From the NCBI RefSeq assembly GCF_030687535.1, contig NZ_CP117437.1, positions 2,377,501-2,441,500 on the forward strand: a stretch of 64,000 bases of DNA, written 5' to 3'. Below are positions 1-11,300 of this stretch, one piece after another (the first letter of the stretch is position 1; each line of letters begins with the position of its first letter). The notes below the pieces were generated by a model, which worked only from the letters and a program-made list of their open reading frames with translations, was not told where the DNA came from and did not search any database. Source of the stretch: Pseudomonas sp. FP2335. GTDB taxonomy: Bacteria; Pseudomonadota; Gammaproteobacteria; Pseudomonadales; Pseudomonadaceae. The translations under genes and the position numbers were made by a program.

Positions 1-2321
1 TGCTCAAGGCCGAGATCGACGGGCACACCAGCGTTCGTGAACTGCTCGCCCAGGTCAAACAGCGCGCCCTTGAAGCCCAGGCCCACCAGGACCTGCCGTT
101 CGAACAACTGGTGCAAGCCCTGCAGCCGGAGCGCAGCCTGAGCCTGAGCCCGCTGTTCCAAGTGGCGTTCAACCACCACATCAGCCTCGCGGGCGAGCAC
201 TTGCGGCGCCTGGGCGAGTTGACGATCAGCCCGGTCGGTTGGGATGAAGCGGTCGCCCAGTTCGACCTGACGCTGGACATCGAAGAGTCCCAGACGCACC
301 TGCTAGCGTCCTTGAGTTACGCCACCGATCTGTTTGAAGCCAGCACCATCGAGCGCATGGCGCGGCATTGGCAGAACCTGCTGCAAGCAATGGTTGCCGA
401 TCAGCAGCAGAACATCGGGCAGTTGAACCTGCTGGATGCCGATGAGCAACAGCACATCCTGCAACTGTGGGACCGCAGTGAGTCCGGCTTCTCAAGCGCT
501 CGTCTGGTGCATGAACTGTTCGCCGACCGCGCCCGTGAAAACCCGCAGGCGGTGGCGGTCAAGTTCGACACGCAAACCCTCAGCTACGGCGAGCTGGATC
601 GCCAGGCCAACCGCCTGGCCCACGCGCTGATCGCCCGTGGCGTCGGCCCCGAAGTGCGGGTGGCGATTGCCATGCCGCGCAGTGCCGAAAGCCTGGTGGC
701 GTTCCTCGGCGTGATGAAGTCCGGCGGCGTGTACGTGCCGCTGGACATCGAATACCCGCGTGATCGCCTGCTGTACATGATGCAAGACAGCCGCGCGCAA
801 TTGCTGCTGACCCACAGCCGTGCGGTGCCGCAACTGCCGATTGCCGAGGGCCTAGAGGTGCTGGCAATCGATCGCACCGAGGACTATGCCGAGACCGCGC
901 CAGAGGTGGCGTTAGACGGCGACAACCTTGCCTACGTGATCTACACCTCCGGCTCCACCGGCATGCCCAAGGGCGTGGCGGTTTCCCACGGTCCATTGGT
1001 GGCGCACATCATCGCCACTGGCGAGCGCTACGAAACCGGTCCGGCCGATTGCGAACTGCACTTCATGTCCTTCGCCTTCGACGGCTCCCACGAAGGCTGG
1101 ATGCACCCGTTGATCAACGGCGCCAGCGTGCTGATCCGCGATGACAGCCTGTGGCTGCCGGACTACACCTACGCGCAGATGCATCGCCACAACGTGACCA
1201 TGGCGGTGTTCCCGCCGGTGTACCTGCAACAGCTGGCCGAACATGCCGAGCGCGACGGCAATCCACCGGCGGTGCGGGTCTACTGCTTTGGCGGGGATGC
1301 AGTGGCGCAGGCCAGCTACGACCTGGCCTGGCGTGCGCTCAAGCCGACTTATTTGTTCAACGGCTACGGGCCGACTGAAACCGTGGTCACACCGCTGTTG
1401 TGGAAAGCGCGCAAAGGCGACCCTTGCGGTGCCGTCTATGCACCCATCGGCACACTGTTGGGCAACCGCAGCGGCTACGTGCTGGACGCCCAGCTCAATC
1501 TGCAACCCATCGGCGTCGCCGGCGAGTTGTACCTGGGCGGCGAGGGCGTGGCCCGCGGCTATCTGGAGCGCCCGGCGCTGACCGCCGAACGCTTCGTACC
1601 GGACCCGTTCGGCAAACCCGGCAGCCGTGTGTACCGCAGTGGCGACCTGACCCGTGGCCGCCCGGACGGCGTGGTGGATTACCTCGGTCGTGTCGACCAT
1701 CAAGTGAAAATCCGAGGTTTTCGCATCGAACTGGGTGAAATCGAAGCGCGCCTGCGGGAACAGGACAGCGTGGGCGAAACCGTAGTGGTGGCCCAGGACG
1801 GCCCGACCGGCAAGCAACTGGTGGCCTACGTCGTCCCGGCTGATGCCGCCCTGGCCAGCGAAACCGAGTTCCGCGACACCCTGCGCCGCGCCCTGAAAGC
1901 CCGCCTGCCGGATTACATGGTGCCCGCGCACTTCATGTTCCTCGCGCAAATGCCCTTGACCCCCAACGGCAAACTCGACCGCAAGGGCCTGCCCGAACCG
2001 GACGCGAGCCAGTTGCAGCAAAGCTACGTGGCCCCCGAAACCGAGCTGGAGCAGCAGATCGCCGCCATCTGGGCCGACGTCCTGCGCCTGGAACAAGTGG
2101 GCTTGAACGACAACTTCTTTGAGGTCGGCGGCCACTCGTTACTGGCCATCCAGATCACCTCGCGGGTCCAGGCCGAGCTGGGCCTGGAAGTGCCGCTGGT
2201 GGAGGTGTTCCAGACCGAAACGCTGCGCGCCTACGTCCAGGCCGCCGCCACCTTCCGTGCCGGCAGCGCGGAAGACTTTGATGATCTTCGTGACTTTTTG
2301 AGCGAACTAGAGGCGATTTGA
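1..2321 (+). CDS. pvdJ: Pyoverdine NRPS, C-terminal part (partial; terminal module for formyl-hydroxyornithine)
   Basis: This is the 3' end of an NRPS gene. The frame is open from base 3 and the start lies outside the window. Visible parts are the end of a condensation domain, an adenylation domain (TSGSTG core at about nt 949, GYGPTE near 1363) and a carrier domain whose GGHS serine codon is at 2136. There is no epimerase or thioesterase, so the chain passes to the next protein, which starts 3 bp after this stop. Reading the substrate pocket by eye against GrsA gives DGEVCGGVT plus the invariant Lys. The same code occurs in module 2 of the next gene, and I infer N5-formyl-N5-hydroxyornithine because pvdF is in the locus. 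The symbol rests on position just upstream of the terminal synthetase, as pvdJ is in P. aeruginosa; it could equally be called pvdI. Confidence 0.85.
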   Translation, partial: LKAEIDGHTSVRELLAQVKQRALEAQAHQDLPFEQLVQALQPERSLSLSPLFQVAFNHHISLAGEHLRRLGELTISPVGWDEAVAQFDLTLDIEESQTHLLASLSYATDLFEASTIERMARHWQNLLQAMVADQQQNIGQLNLLDADEQQHILQLWDRSESGFSSARLVHELFADRARENPQAVAVKFDTQTLSYGELDRQANRLAHALIARGVGPEVRVAIAMPRSAESLVAFLGVMKSGGVYVPLDIEYPRDRLLYMMQDSRAQLLLTHSRAVPQLPIAEGLEVLAIDRTEDYAETAPEVALDGDNLAYVIYTSGSTGMPKGVAVSHGPLVAHIIATGERYETGPADCELHFMSFAFDGSHEGWMHPLINGASVLIRDDSLWLPDYTYAQMHRHNVTMAVFPPVYLQQLAEHAERDGNPPAVRVYCFGGDAVAQASYDLAWRALKPTYLFNGYGPTETVVTPLLWKARKGDPCGAVYAPIGTLLGNRSGYVLDAQLNLQPIGVAGELYLGGEGVARGYLERPALTAERFVPDPFGKPGSRVYRSGDLTRGRPDGVVDYLGRVDHQVKIRGFRIELGEIEARLREQDSVGETVVVAQDGPTGKQLVAYVVPADAALASETEFRDTLRRALKARLPDYMVPAHFMFLAQMPLTPNGKLDRKGLPEPDASQLQQSYVAPETELEQQIAAIWADVLRLEQVGLNDNFFEVGGHSLLAIQITSRVQAELGLEVPLVEVFQTETLRAYVQAAATFRAGSAEDFDDLRDFLSELEAI
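331..1325 (+). repeat. Long direct repeat, A-domain copy 1 (FHO module), paired with 6808-7802
   Basis: This stretch is nearly identical to 6808-7802, at a constant offset of 6477 bp. Only scattered single-base differences are seen, for example tcc against gcc codons near 719. The match covers the end of a condensation domain and most of the adenylation core, then breaks into many synonymous differences after about 1335 and recovers around 1590-1690. Confidence 0.85.
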
Positions 2322-2324
2322 ACC

Positions 2325-5300
2325 ATGCTTTCCAACCCTAACATCGACCTGGTGTCGCGCTTTCTTCGCCTGCCTCTGGAACAACGCCAGCAGTTCTACC
2401 AACGTTTGCAAACCCGCGGCATGAGCTTCGGGCAACTGCCGATTGCCCCGGCCCGCGAGGCCGGTCAACCACTGCCGCTGTCCTACGCCCAGGAACGTCA
2501 ATGGTTCCTCTGGCAACTGGACCCGGACAGCGCCGCCTATCACATCCCCGGCGTGCTGCGCCTGAGCGGGCGCCTGGATAAAAGCGCCTTGCAGCGCAGC
2601 TTTGATCGCCTGCTCGAACGCCATGAAAGCCTGCGCACGCGCCTGCATCTGGAGGGTGACAACCGCTCCCAGGTGGTGCTGGCCCACGCCGTCGTCGATA
2701 TCATTGAAAGCACGGTTACCGAAGACGGGTTGCAAGCGCGGGTGCAGGCACTCATCGCCGAGCCCTTCGATTTGCAGCACGGTGCCTTGTTGCGCGTAAA
2801 CCTGCTCAACTTGGGCGAAGACGAGCATGTGCTGGTGTTGGTGCAGCACCATATCGTCTCCGACGGCTGGTCGATGGGCGTGATGGTGCAAGAGCTGATG
2901 CAGCTCTACGCCGCCTACAGCAACGGCCAGGACTGCCAGTTGGCGGCACTGCCGATCCAATATGCCGACTACGCGCTGTGGCAGCGCCGCTGGATGGAAG
3001 CGGGGGAGAAGGAGCGCCAGCTCAGTTACTGGCGTGAACAACTCGGTGGCAGCCAGCCGGTGCTGGAGTTGCCGTTCGATCACCCACGCCCGGCGCGCCA
3101 GAGTTATCGCGGCGCGCGTCAGGATGTGGCGCTGGAACCTGCACTGGTCGCCGGGCTCAAGGCTTTGGCGCAGCGCGAAGGCGTGACTCTGTTCATGCTG
3201 TTGCTGGCGTCGTTCCAGACCCTGCTGTACCGCTACAGCGGCCAGTCGGACATCCGCATCGGCGTGCCGACTGCCAACCGCAACCGCGCTGAGACCGAAC
3301 GCCTGATCGGCTTTTTCGTCAACACCCAGGTGCTCAAGGCCGACCTCGACGGTCAGATGACCTTCCGCCAACTACTGGCCCAGGTCAAAGAGCGCACGTT
3401 GCAGGCCCAGAGTCACCAGGACCTGCCGTTCGAACAACTGGTGGAAGCGCTGCAACCGGAACGCAGCCTGAGTCACAACCCGCTGTTCCAAGTGATGTTC
3501 AACCACCAGGCGCAAACTCGCACAGCCGTGGGCGAGCAGCAACTGTCGGGGCTGGGCGTGACCTCCCTGGAGTGGGCAAGCGAGAGTGCGCAGTTCGACT
3601 TGAGCCTGGACACCGAAGAAACCGACCAGGGCTTGTGGGCATCGTGGACCTTTGCCACCGACCTGTTCGCAGCCGCCACCGTGGCGCGCATGGCGCAGCA
3701 TTGGCAAACCGTGCTGCACGCGATGGTTGCCAGCGCGGGCAGCCGCCTGGCGCAACTGACGTTGCTGGCCGACGGCGAGCAGCGCGACTTGCTGAACGAT
3801 TGGAACAACGGTGGCGCAGCTTTCGAAAGCCCGCTGGGTGTGCACGGCCTGTTCGAGGTGCAAGCGCAACGACGTCCCGACGCCATTGCCCTGTGCCTGG
3901 ATGAGCAAACGCTGACCTATGCCGAGTTGAACCGTGAGGCCAACCGCTTGGCCCACTACCTGATCGGCCAGGGCGTCGGGCCGGAAGTGATGGTCGGCGT
4001 GGCAGTGGAGCGTTCGTTCGCCATGGTGGTCAGCCTGTTGGCGATCCTCAAGGCGGGCGGCGCCTACGTGCCGCTGGACCCGCAATACCCGCGCGACCGC
4101 CTGCTGCACATGCTCGAAGACAGCCATGTGCGTTTGGTGGTGTGCCAATCCGCCCAGCCATTGCCGTTGCCCGCCGAGGTGGCGAGGCTCGACATCGACA
4201 GCGCCAAGGACGCGTTGCAGCGCTGTGCCGAGAGCAATCCGCAGGTGCCGGTCGACCCGCAGAACCTGGCCTACGTGATCTACACCTCGGGCTCCACCGG
4301 CAAGCCTAAAGGCGTGGCGATCAACCATGCGGCATTGACCGAGTTTTCCGGGATTGCGGCCGGCTATTCGCGGTTGAGCGAGGACGATCGCGTCCTGCAA
4401 TTCGCCACCCTGAACTTCGACGGTTTCGTCGAGCAGCTCTACCCGGCGCTGACCCACGGCGCGACCGTGGTTCTGCGCGGTGCCGAGCTGTGGGACAGCG
4501 GCCGCCTGTACGCGGAGATCATCCGCCAAGGCATCACCCTGGCGGACTTGCCGACGGCGTACTGGAACCTGTTCCTGCTCGATTGCCTGGCGGCGGGGCC
4601 GCGCTCTTATGGGGCGTTGCGCCAGATCCATATCGGCGGCGAAGCGATGCCGTTGGACGGCCCGGCGCAGTGGCTCAAGGCTGGCCTTGGCCACGTACGT
4701 TTGTTGAATACCTACGGCCCGACCGAGGCCACGGTGGTGTCGAGCGTGCTGGACTGCACCCGTGGTGAAGAAACCATCGGCGCCACCGCCAGCCCGATTG
4801 GCCGTTCGTTGCCGGGGCGTGCGCTGTACGTGTTGGACCGTGACCTCAACCTGGCACCGTTGGGCGCCGTCGGCGAGCTGTACATCGGCAGCCAATGCGG
4901 CCTGGCCCGTGCTTACTTGAATCGGCCGTTGCTGACTGCTGAACGTTTCGTCCCCGATCCTTTCGGCGGCGACCGCCTGTACCGCACCGGCGACCTGGCG
5001 CGTTATCGCGCCGATGGCGTGATCGAATACGTCGGCCGTGTGGACCATCAGGTGAAAATCCGTGGTTTCCGTATCGAACTGGGGGAAATCGAAGCCCTGT
5101 TGCTGGCGCAGGACGGTGTGCGCGAAACCCTGGTGCTGGCGGCTGACAATCAACTGGTGGCTTATCTGGTTGCTGCCGAACAGGACGCTGAAGCCCTGAA
5201 AGCGCTGCTGCGCGAGCAACTGCCGGACTACATGGTGCCCGCGCACCTGATCTTCCTCGAGCGCATGCCGCTCAACCCGAACGGCAAGCTGGACCGCCAG

Positions 5301-8300
5301 GCCCTGCCCAAGCCGGACGCCAGCCAGGCGCAACAGGATTGGGTTGCGCCGGTCACTGAACTGGAGCAACACATCGCGGCGATCTGGGCCGAGATTCTCG
5401 GCGCCGAGCGCGTCGGCCTGAACGACCACTTCTTCGAGATGGGCGGTCATTCGTTGCTGGTGATGCAAGTGGTCTCGCGCCTGCGTCAGGTCCTGGCGCA
5501 GGAAGTACCGTTGAAACTGGTGTTCGAACAACCAAGGCTGGCCGGTTTCGCGGCGGCAGTGCAGGCGCTGGAAGGCCGCGAACAGGCGCCACCGCTGGTA
5601 GCGCGCAATCGCCTGCAACCGCTGCTGTTGTCTTACGCCCAGGAACGCCAGTGGTTCCTCTGGCAACTGGACCCACACAGCGCCGCTTACCATATTCCCA
5701 GTGCCTTGCGCCTGACCGGCCAGTTGGACTGTGAGGCCTTGCAGCGCAGTTTCAACAGCTTGATCGCGCGCCACGAAAGCCTGCGCACCTATGTGCAGCA
5801 GGAAGGCGAGGGCGCGGTGCAGGTGATCGGTACTCAGGTCGCGCTCCCCATCGAGCTGGCCGACATCGACGAGGCTGACCTGCATGCGCGGGTCGCCGCC
5901 GAAATCTCACGCCCGTTCAACCTGCAACAGGGCCCGCTGTTGCGCGTGACCTTGCTGCGCCTGGCGGCCGATGAGCATGTACTGGTGTTGGTGCAGCACC
6001 ATATCGTCTCCGATGGCGCGTCGATGGCGGTGATGGTCGATGAACTGGTGCAGCTCTACAGCGCCTACAGCCGCGGTGATGTGCCGCAACTGCCGGCCAT
6101 GCCGATCCAGTACGCCGACTATGCGCTGTGGCAACGCGACTGGATGGAAGCCGGCGAAAGACAGCGCCAGTTGAGCTACTGGCGCGACCTGCTGGGCGGT
6201 GAGCAGCCGGTGCTGGAATTGCCGTTCGATCACCAGCGCCCCGCCCAGCAAAGCCATCGCGGTGCGCGTCTCGACGTGCCGTTGCCGGCGGCGCTGGCGG
6301 CAGACCTGAAAGCCTTGGCGCAGCGCGAAGGCGTGACGATGTTCATGCTCTTGCTGGCGTCGTTCCAGACTCTGTTGCACCGCTACAGCGGCCAGCAGGA
6401 CATCCGTGTCGGCGTGCCCATCGCCAACCGCAACCGGGTCGAGACCGAGCGCCTGATCGGCTTCTTCGTCAACACCCAGGTGCTCAAGGCCGACATCGAC
6501 GGGCAAACCACCGTCGCCCAACTGCTGCAGCAGGTCAAGCAACGGGCGCTGGACGCCCAGGCCCACCAGGACCTGCCGTTCGAACAACTGGTGCAAGCGC
6601 TGCAACCGGAGCGCAGCCTGAGCCTCAACCCGCTGTTCCAGGTGATGTTCAACTACCAGACCGACGGGCCGCGTGAACCGCTGGCGCTGGCGCACCTGAG
6701 CATTGAAAACCTGGCCTGGGAGCGGCGCACCGCGCACTTCGACCTCGACCTGGACACCCATGACAGCCGCGACGGCCTGTGGGCATCCCTGGGTTACAGC
6801 ACCGATCTGTTTGAAGCCAGCACCATCGAGCGCATGGCGCGGCATTGGCAGAACCTGCTGCAAGCGATGGTTACCGATCAGCAGCAGAACATCGGGCAGT
6901 TGAACCTGCTGGATGCCGATGAGCAACAGCACATCCTGCAACTGTGGGACCGCAGTGAGTCCGGCTTCTCAAGCGCTCGTCTGGTGCATGAACTGTTCGC
7001 CGACCGCGCCCGTGAAAACCCGCAGGCGGTGGCGGTCAAGTTCGACACGCAAACCCTCAGCTACGGCGAGCTGGATCGCCAGGCCAACCGCCTGGCCCAC
7101 GCGCTGATCGCCCGTGGCGTCGGCCCCGAAGTGCGAGTGGCGATTGCCATGCCGCGCAGTGCCGAAAGCCTGGTGGCGTTCCTCGGCGTGATGAAAGCCG
7201 GCGGCGTGTACGTGCCGCTGGACATCGAATACCCGCGTGATCGCCTGCTGTACATGATGCAAGACAGCCGCGCGCAATTGCTGCTGACCCACAGCCGTGC
7301 GGTGCCGCAACTGCCGATTGCCGAGGGCCTTGAGGTGCTGGCGATCGATCGCACCGAGGACTATGCCGAGACCGCGCCAGAGGTGGCGTTGGACGGCGAC
7401 AACCTTGCCTACGTGATCTACACCTCCGGCTCCACCGGCATGCCCAAGGGCGTGGCGGTTTCCCACGGTCCATTGGTGGCGCACATCATCGCCACTGGCG
7501 AGCGCTACGAAACCGGTCCGGCCGATTGCGAACTGCACTTCATGTCCTTCGCCTTCGACGGCTCCCACGAAGGCTGGATGCACCCGTTGATCAACGGCGC
7601 CAGCGTGCTGATCCGCGATGACAGCTTGTGGCTGCCGGAATACACCTACGCGCAGATGCATCGCCACAACGTGACCATGGCGGTGTTCCCGCCGGTGTAC
7701 CTGCAACAGCTGGCCGAACATGCCGAGCGCGACGGCAATCCACCGGCGGTGCGGGTCTACTGCTTTGGCGGGGATGCGGTGGCGCAGGCCAGCTACGACC
7801 TGGCTTGGCGTGCACTGAAACCGACGTACCTGTTCAATGGTTATGGCCCGACGGAAACCGTGGTCACACCGTTGTTGTGGAAGGCCCGTCGTGGCGATCC
7901 ATGCGGCGCCGTCTACGCACCGATTGGCACCTTGCTGGGCAATCGCAGTGGCTACGTATTGGATGCCCAACTCAACCTGCAACCCATCGGCGTGGCCGGT
8001 GAGCTGTACCTGGGCGGCGAGGGCGTTGCGCGGGGCTACCTGGAACGCCCAGCGCTCACCGCCGAACGCTTCGTGCCGGACCCGTTCGGCAAACCCGGCA
8101 GCCGTGTGTACCGCAGTGGCGACCTGACCCGTGGCCGCCCGGACGGCGTGGTGGATTACCTCGGTCGCGTCGACCACCAAGTGAAAATCCGCGGCTTCCG
8201 TATCGAACTGGGGGAAATCGAAGCGTGCCTGCGGGAACAGGACAGCGTGGGCGAGACCGTCGTCGTCGCGCAAGACAGCCCGACCGGCAAGCAACTGGTG

Positions 8301-11300
8301 GCCTACGTCGTGCCCGCTGATGCGCCGCTGGCCAACGAAACCGAGTTCCGCGAAACCCTGCGCCGCGCCCTGAAAACCCACCTGCCGGATTACATGGTGC
8401 CCGCGCACTTCATGTTCCTTGCCAAAATGCCCCTGACCCCCAACGGCAAACTCGACCGCAAGGGCTTGCCGCAACCTGACGCCGCGCAGTCCCAGGGCAT
8501 ATGGGTTGAACCGGTCACCGCGTTGCAGCAACAAGTCGCCGCGATCTGGGCCGATGTGCTCGGCGCCGAGCGCGTCGGCCTGACCGATCACTTCTTCGAG
8601 CTGGGCGGGCATTCGCTGCTGGCGATGCAGGTGATCTCGCGGGTGCGCCAACTGCTGGCGCGGGAAATCGCCCTGCGTACGCTGTTCGAACAACCGCAAC
8701 TGGAAGGTTTCGTGTTGGCCTTGCAGGCCCTGCAAAGCGATGAAGCGCCGTTGGCTCCAGCGATGCTGGCCGTGGACCGTGATCAACCGCTGAGCCTGTC
8801 TTACGCCCAGGAACGCCAGTGGTTCCTGTGGCAGTTGGAGCCTGAAAGCGCGGCCTATCACGTACCTAATGCCTTGCGCCTGACGGGTGAGCTGGACCGC
8901 TCGGCGTTGCAACGCAGCTTCGACAGCCTGCTGGCCCGTCATGAAACCTTGCGCACCGTGTTTGTCAGCGCCGGCGAGCGCACCCTGCAACGCGTGCTGC
9001 CGGTGGCCACCCTGCACATCGACAGTCTGGCACTCGATAACCCGACTGCCGAGCAGGTGCAGGCGCTGGTGGAAGCCGAAATCGCCCGCCCGTTCGATCT
9101 GCGCCAGGGCCCGCTGCTGCGGGTCAAGCTGTTGCAACTGAGCGCGCAGGAACATGTGCTGGTGCTGGTGCAGCACCATATCGTCTCGGACGGCTGGTCG
9201 ATGCAGGTGATGGTCGATGAGTTGGTGCAACTGTATGCCGCCTATAGCCAGGGCCATGACGTGCAGTTGCCCGCCATGCCACTGCAATACGCCGATTACG
9301 CGCTGTGGCAGCGTGCCTGGATGGACGCCGGTGAAAAGCAGCGCCAGCTGAGTTACTGGCGCGAACTGCTGGGCGCGGAGCAACCGGTGCTGGAGTTGCC
9401 CCTGGACCATCCACGCCCGGCCGTGCAGAGCTATCGCGGCGCACGCCTGGATGTGGCGCTGGAGGCGAATGTGGTCGCCGGCCTCAAGGCCTTGGCACAA
9501 CGCGAAGGCGTGACGCTGTTCATGCTGTTGCTGGCCTCGTTCCAGACCCTGTTGCACCGCTACAGCGGCCAGTCGGACATCCGCATCGGCGTGCCGATTG
9601 CCAACCGCAACCGCGTGGAAACCGAGCGTCTTATTGGCTTCTTCGTCAACACCCAGGTGCTCAAGGCTGAAATCGACGGGCAAATGAGCTTTGCCCAGGT
9701 GCTGCAACAGACCAAGCGCCGTGCGCTGGAAGCCCAGGCGCATCAGGACCTGCCGTTCGAACAGTTGGTGGAAGCGCTGCAACCGGAACGCAGCCTGAGC
9801 CACAACCCGCTGTTCCAGGTGATGTTCAACCACCAGTCCGAGCTGCGTGTGCAGCGTGGCGAACAACTGCCGGGCCTGCGCCTGGAAGGGCTGGAGTCCA
9901 ATAACCATCCGGCGCATTTCGACTTGAGCCTGGACACCCAAGCCTCGGCCGATGGCCTGTTTGCCACGCTGACCTACGCCACCGACCTGTTTACCGACGC
10001 GACCATCGCGCGCATGGCCCAGCACTGGCAGCACTTGTTGCACGCAGTGGCCGCCGATGCGCACAGACGTGTCTGCGAGTTGCCGCTGCTGGCCGGGGTC
10101 GAGCAAGTGCAATGGAACAACGGCGCTGCTGCATTCCAAAGCCCGTTGGGTGTGCACGGGCTGTTCGAGCGGCAAGCGCAACGCCGTCCCGACGCCATTG
10201 CCCTGTGCCTGGATGAGCAGACGCTGACTTACGCCGAGCTCAATCGCCAGGCTAACCAGCTGGCGCATTACCTGATCGCTGAGGGGGTCGGCCCCGAGGT
10301 CCTGGTCGGTGTCGCGGTGGAGCGTTCGTTCGCCATGGTGGTCAGCCTGTTGGCGACCCTCAAGGCGGGCGGCGCCTACGTGCCGCTGGACCCGCAATAC
10401 CCGCGCGAACGCCTGCTGCACATGTTGGAAGACAGCGGCGTGAGCCTGGTGCTGACCCAATCCCACGTACCAATGCCGTTGCCCGCAGGGCTGCGCAGCG
10501 TTGCGATTGATCGGGTGGCGCTGGACCAGTGTGCCGAAGGTAATCCGCAGGTAGCAGTTGAACCGCAGAACCTGGCCTACGTGATCTACACCTCGGGCTC
10601 CACCGGCAAGCCTAAAGGCGTGGCGATCAACCATGCGGCGTTGACCGAGTTTTCCGGGATTGCGGCCGGCTATTCGCGGTTGAGCGAGGACGATCGCGTC
10701 CTGCAATTCGCCACCCTGAACTTCGACGGTTTCGTCGAGCAGCTCTACCCGGCGCTGACCCACGGCGCGACTGTGGTTCTGCGCGGTGCCGAGCTGTGGG
10801 ACAGCGGCCGCCTGTACGCGGAGATCATCCGCCAAGGCATCACCCTGGCGGACTTGCCGACGGCGTACTGGAACCTGTTCCTGCTCGATTGCCTGGCGGC
10901 GGGGCCGCGCTCTTATGGGGCGTTGCGCCAGATCCATATCGGCGGCGAAGCGATGCCGTTGGACGGCCCGGCGCAGTGGCTCAAGGCTGGCCTTGGCCAC
11001 GTACGTTTGTTGAATACCTACGGCCCGACCGAGGCCACGGTGGTGTCGAGCGTGCTGGACTGCACCCGTGGTGAAGAAACCATCGGCGCCACCGCCAGCC
11101 CGATTGGCCGTTCGTTGCCGGGGCGTGCGCTGTACGTGTTGGATCGCGATTTGAATCTGGCACCGTTGGGCGCCGTCGGTGAGTTGTACATCGGCAGCCA
11201 ATGCGGCCTGGCCCGTGCTTACTTGAATCGGCCGTTGCTGACTGCTGAACGTTTCGTCCCCGATCCCTTCGGCGGCGACCGCCTGTACCGCACCGGCGAC

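Noticed and set aside
2319..2327. Frameshift splitting one synthetase into two genes
   Set aside because: The first gene ends after a complete carrier domain and acidic tail, and the second has its own N-terminus. This is a natural boundary between proteins.
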